Shown in pieces: positions 62,901 through 64,000 of a stretch of DNA of 64,000 bases. The notes beneath the pieces are model-generated. The model was not told the DNA's origin. It searched no databases and worked only from the letters and a program-made list of their open reading frames with translations. A program made the position numbers and the translations under genes. How positions within the stretch are numbered: position 1 is the first letter of the stretch; each line of letters begins with the position of its first letter. The DNA comes from Nymphalis io. Its lineage: Eukaryota; Arthropoda; Insecta; Lepidoptera; Nymphalidae. The DNA is taken from positions 3,596,001-3,660,000 of the forward strand of contig NC_065893.1 in NCBI RefSeq assembly GCF_905147045.1, written 5' to 3'.

Positions 62901-63425
62901 TTATATAAGTAAATTGTTATGTCAATAGGGTTCCGGTGCTCTTTGCTTTCAATCCGTTTATTTGGTTAGCTCGTTCGTACGTGTGAAGCTCCTCTTGTTT
63001 ACGATACGATTTAATTGAAAATGACAATAAAACTAAATTAAATCAACAGAGCATTGATTATAAACTGAATTATTTAAAATAACAAAGTGTGACATTGTAC
63101 AATTTATTATTAATTTCTTATAAGTAAATTATTATTGTAGAAATAAATTTTTGAATTCTTTCCGGTCGTGGACAGGTCAGGGAATAGAGGGTGCACCTGT
63201 GTTTACGCACACACTTGACATGACATTATTATTGAACAAATTTAAATATAAAATTAATAGTAAAACATGATTACGATTTTCAAAAGTTTTATAAATTTAT
63301 TACCTTCTAACTTCCCTGAGTAGACATGGGCGGTGTTGTAGTCTATGGGCCCGGCCGAGGAATGGAACTGCACACCCTCCGCGAAAACGGAGCTCGGGTC
63401 TGGCTGCAGCACTAGTCGAAACTCC
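50980..63425 (-). CDS. kuz: Kuzbanian (ADAM10) metalloprotease, N-terminus outside window
   Basis: Membrane sheddase of the ADAM10 family, which cleaves Notch and other surface proteins. Minus-strand exons: 63304-63425, 59272-60084, 59006-59146, 58666-58790, 58377-58505, 55976-56144, 55675-55838, 55276-55443, 54902-55104, 54496-54661, 53424-53557, 52870-52981, 50980-52557. Phases agree, giving about 1340 aa; the signal peptide and start lie beyond 64000. Order: prodomain with a lone Cys (HCASHLL), furin-type RRKKR, a linker of about 120 residues to VNKR, the catalytic domain with zinc site HEIGHNFGSPH split between two exons, disintegrin region (CGNGVVEEGEECDCGW), Cys-rich domain, transmembrane helix (WYAVLLILLAVIALL), juxtamembrane KKIKSVTIIHSSTTETVRLP, and a tail of about 600 residues. 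Catalytic residues are intact. Confidence 0.95.
52629..52762 (-). repeat. tRNA-like SINE, family C, truncated, in a kuz intron
   Basis: It shares AGACCGATTTCGG and GACCTAGGACTTGAACC with 7983-8333 but lacks the middle of the element. It lies between the last two kuz exons in the same orientation as the gene. Confidence 0.65.
53038..53336 (-). repeat. SINE-like family B with oligo-A tail, in a kuz intron
   Basis: A minus-strand copy whose A tail appears as about 18 T bases at 53038-53055 on the plus strand. It runs to GCAAGCTCGTCTGGGTAGGT and CCACCAGTATTATT. It lies between kuz exons 52870-52981 and 53424-53557. Plus-strand frames 53159-53453 are by-products. Confidence 0.87.
54227..54277 (-). 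other. Possible alternative terminal exon of kuz
   Basis: On the minus strand a TTTTTCCTTCAG acceptor is followed by 17 phase-0 codons (RSCRVLDAAIEINDKN and stop). Exon 54496-54661, which ends in the transmembrane helix in phase 0, could splice to it and give a receptor-like protein with a 16-residue tail. No clear polyadenylation signal follows. This may be chance. Confidence 0.25.
56375..58035 (-). mobile_element. 5'-truncated RTE-type LINE with broken RT, in a kuz intron
   Basis: On the minus strand the copy starts inside the RT N-terminal region (LEHLKNNKAPGDDGI), shifts frame near 57755, then continues in frame 56962-57717 through NYRPISLLSHVYKLYSR, FVDYEKAFDSIE, RRGVRQGDVISP and the catalytic FADDIVI. 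A 44-bp inverted duplication near 56913-57002 ends this frame. The tail resumes at 56890-56609 (FNQCVLPAMTYGAETWTL) and ends at about 56375 with the typical AYVQQWTTIG-like end. It lies in the large intron between kuz exons 55976-56144 and 58377-58505. It cannot make a full protein. Confidence 0.85.
58063..58262 (-). repeat. SINE-like family B, diverged, in a kuz intron
   Basis: GGCTCACTCACCCTTCATGC, GGAACACAACAGTACTAAGT and GTACCTACCCAGGCGGG identify the family in reverse. It abuts the LINE copy ending at 58035. It is shorter than other copies. Confidence 0.7.
60085..62004 (-). other. kuz intron, left part
   Basis: No coding exon is seen. The intron continues to 63303. A 20-bp tandem duplication (CGTCGTGTCGTATTACTCTA) occupies 60653-60672 and 60673-60692. 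Confidence 0.6.
62005..62110 (+). repeat. SINE-like family B, 5' part joined to a LINE
   Basis: GTGCAAGCTCGTCTGGGTAG through GGTTTGAAGGGTGAGCGAGC follows family B. At about 62117 the sequence switches to LINE coding sequence without the SINE's 3' half. Confidence 0.75.
62117..62815 (+). mobile_element. 5'-truncated LINE, RT C-terminal region (CR1/jockey-like)
   Basis: A plus-strand remnant that reads, with frameshifts and a stop, LNKVRRFFTPQQLCLLY, VEYCSHLWDGSAKYLLEALD, WLQRRAVRIFGN and FYRLYHGECPEKLF, the standard C-terminal block of these reverse transcriptases, before FKRGVKRQ near the end. It terminates with CACTTACCATCAGGTGGAGT. The longest open piece is 62359-62700. It lies in the kuz intron, antisense to the gene. 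No endonuclease or palm motif remains. Confidence 0.8.
62816..63303 (-). other. kuz intron, right part
   Basis: No gene or exon is visible. The acceptor-side exon begins with its donor at 63302-63303 on the minus strand. Confidence 0.55.
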
Positions 63426-64000
63426 CTGTAGCAATCGAGATACCTTTATTAAAATATATAAGTGCGCGCAATTACACACGTCATTGACAATACATGTGAC
63501 AAAAGTGAAACTTCTTGAATGTTTAAAATTATGTATCGTTCCCGTATTTTAATCTTATAGTATATATTTATAGATGAATATTGGTAATATATATCAAGTT
63601 TGACATTAATAGACTACGACACCATTTGACCGATAACAATGTAAGTTGGCTCAGATATTATTTTTTTCATGGAGAAGGTTTTTGTAGTAGTTTTTTAGCC
63701 TCATTTTAGAGGCTTATTATGATCAACTTCTATTGTTCAACCGATCGCCAAGACAATTGGTATACACATTAATACAAAGTGTACTGATTTTTGCTAGTGT
63801 AATATAAAATATTAATTTCAAGTACATTCGTAGATTCAGTGTCATTTTGTCAAATATTTTTTTGTTCTAACTGTATCGTACGAGTTCACTAAAAGAACAC
63901 TAACCCTTCAGAAATAACTTCGGAAAAGTTTAATCAAAATCGTACATCGATAACTTTACTCGATAACATACTTCAAGGTTCAAAAGACATTCTCGCAGTC
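63426..64000 (-). other. Start of the next upstream kuz intron
   Basis: The exon at 63304-63425 begins with the last base of a split codon and is preceded by a TTGCTACAG acceptor, so more coding exons must lie upstream. None is seen up to 64000. Confidence 0.6.

Noticed and set aside
1..64000. CRISPR array, operon, prophage or bacterial mobile system
   Set aside because: No spaced direct-repeat array and no bacterial gene signals; all coding genes are intron-split eukaryotic genes.

Overview
The window looks like a butterfly or moth genome. Coding genes are intron-split, intergenic DNA is AT-rich, and the interspersed repeats (a tRNA-headed SINE, RTE- and CR1/jockey-like LINE pieces, a Ty3-type LTR element) match families I know from Lepidoptera, the SINE most strongly from nymphalid butterflies. 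The species call is inference from memory, not a search.

Layout. 1-15095 holds no gene I can support, only repeat fragments. 15126-21811 (+) is a complete BCOR-like corepressor of 2068 aa in six coding exons, with a CtBP-binding motif, ankyrin repeats and a C-terminal PUFD-like domain. 25333-29720 (+) is a complete Contactin of 1314 aa in three coding exons (C-type lectin, six Ig, four FNIII, GPI signal). 31750-34812 is a damaged non-LTR retrotransposon. 35234-41419 is a young Ty3/gypsy element, probably CsRn1-like, with near-identical LTRs and a 4-bp target duplication. 42499-47972 (-) is a 775-aa BTB protein with an AT-hook in six coding exons. 50980-63425 (-) holds thirteen exons of the ADAM10 protease kuzbanian; the signal-peptide end lies beyond 64000. 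Splice sites were placed by hand from GT/AG positions, reading-frame phase and family similarity.

The four host genes are not an operon-like unit. Contactin (septate junction adhesion) and Kuzbanian (membrane sheddase) act at the cell surface; the BCOR-like and BTB/AT-hook proteins are probable nuclear regulators.

Most notable: the LTR element carries an exact-looking 1317-bp tandem duplication of gag plus protease. Each copy keeps a textbook -1 frameshift site at the gag stop (TTTAAAC, a 7-nt spacer, a 7-bp stem and a possible 5-bp second stem forming an H-type pseudoknot). Two LINE copies contain short perfect inverted duplications. Kuzbanian may have an alternative short-tail terminal exon, and its long tail has two YxN motifs.
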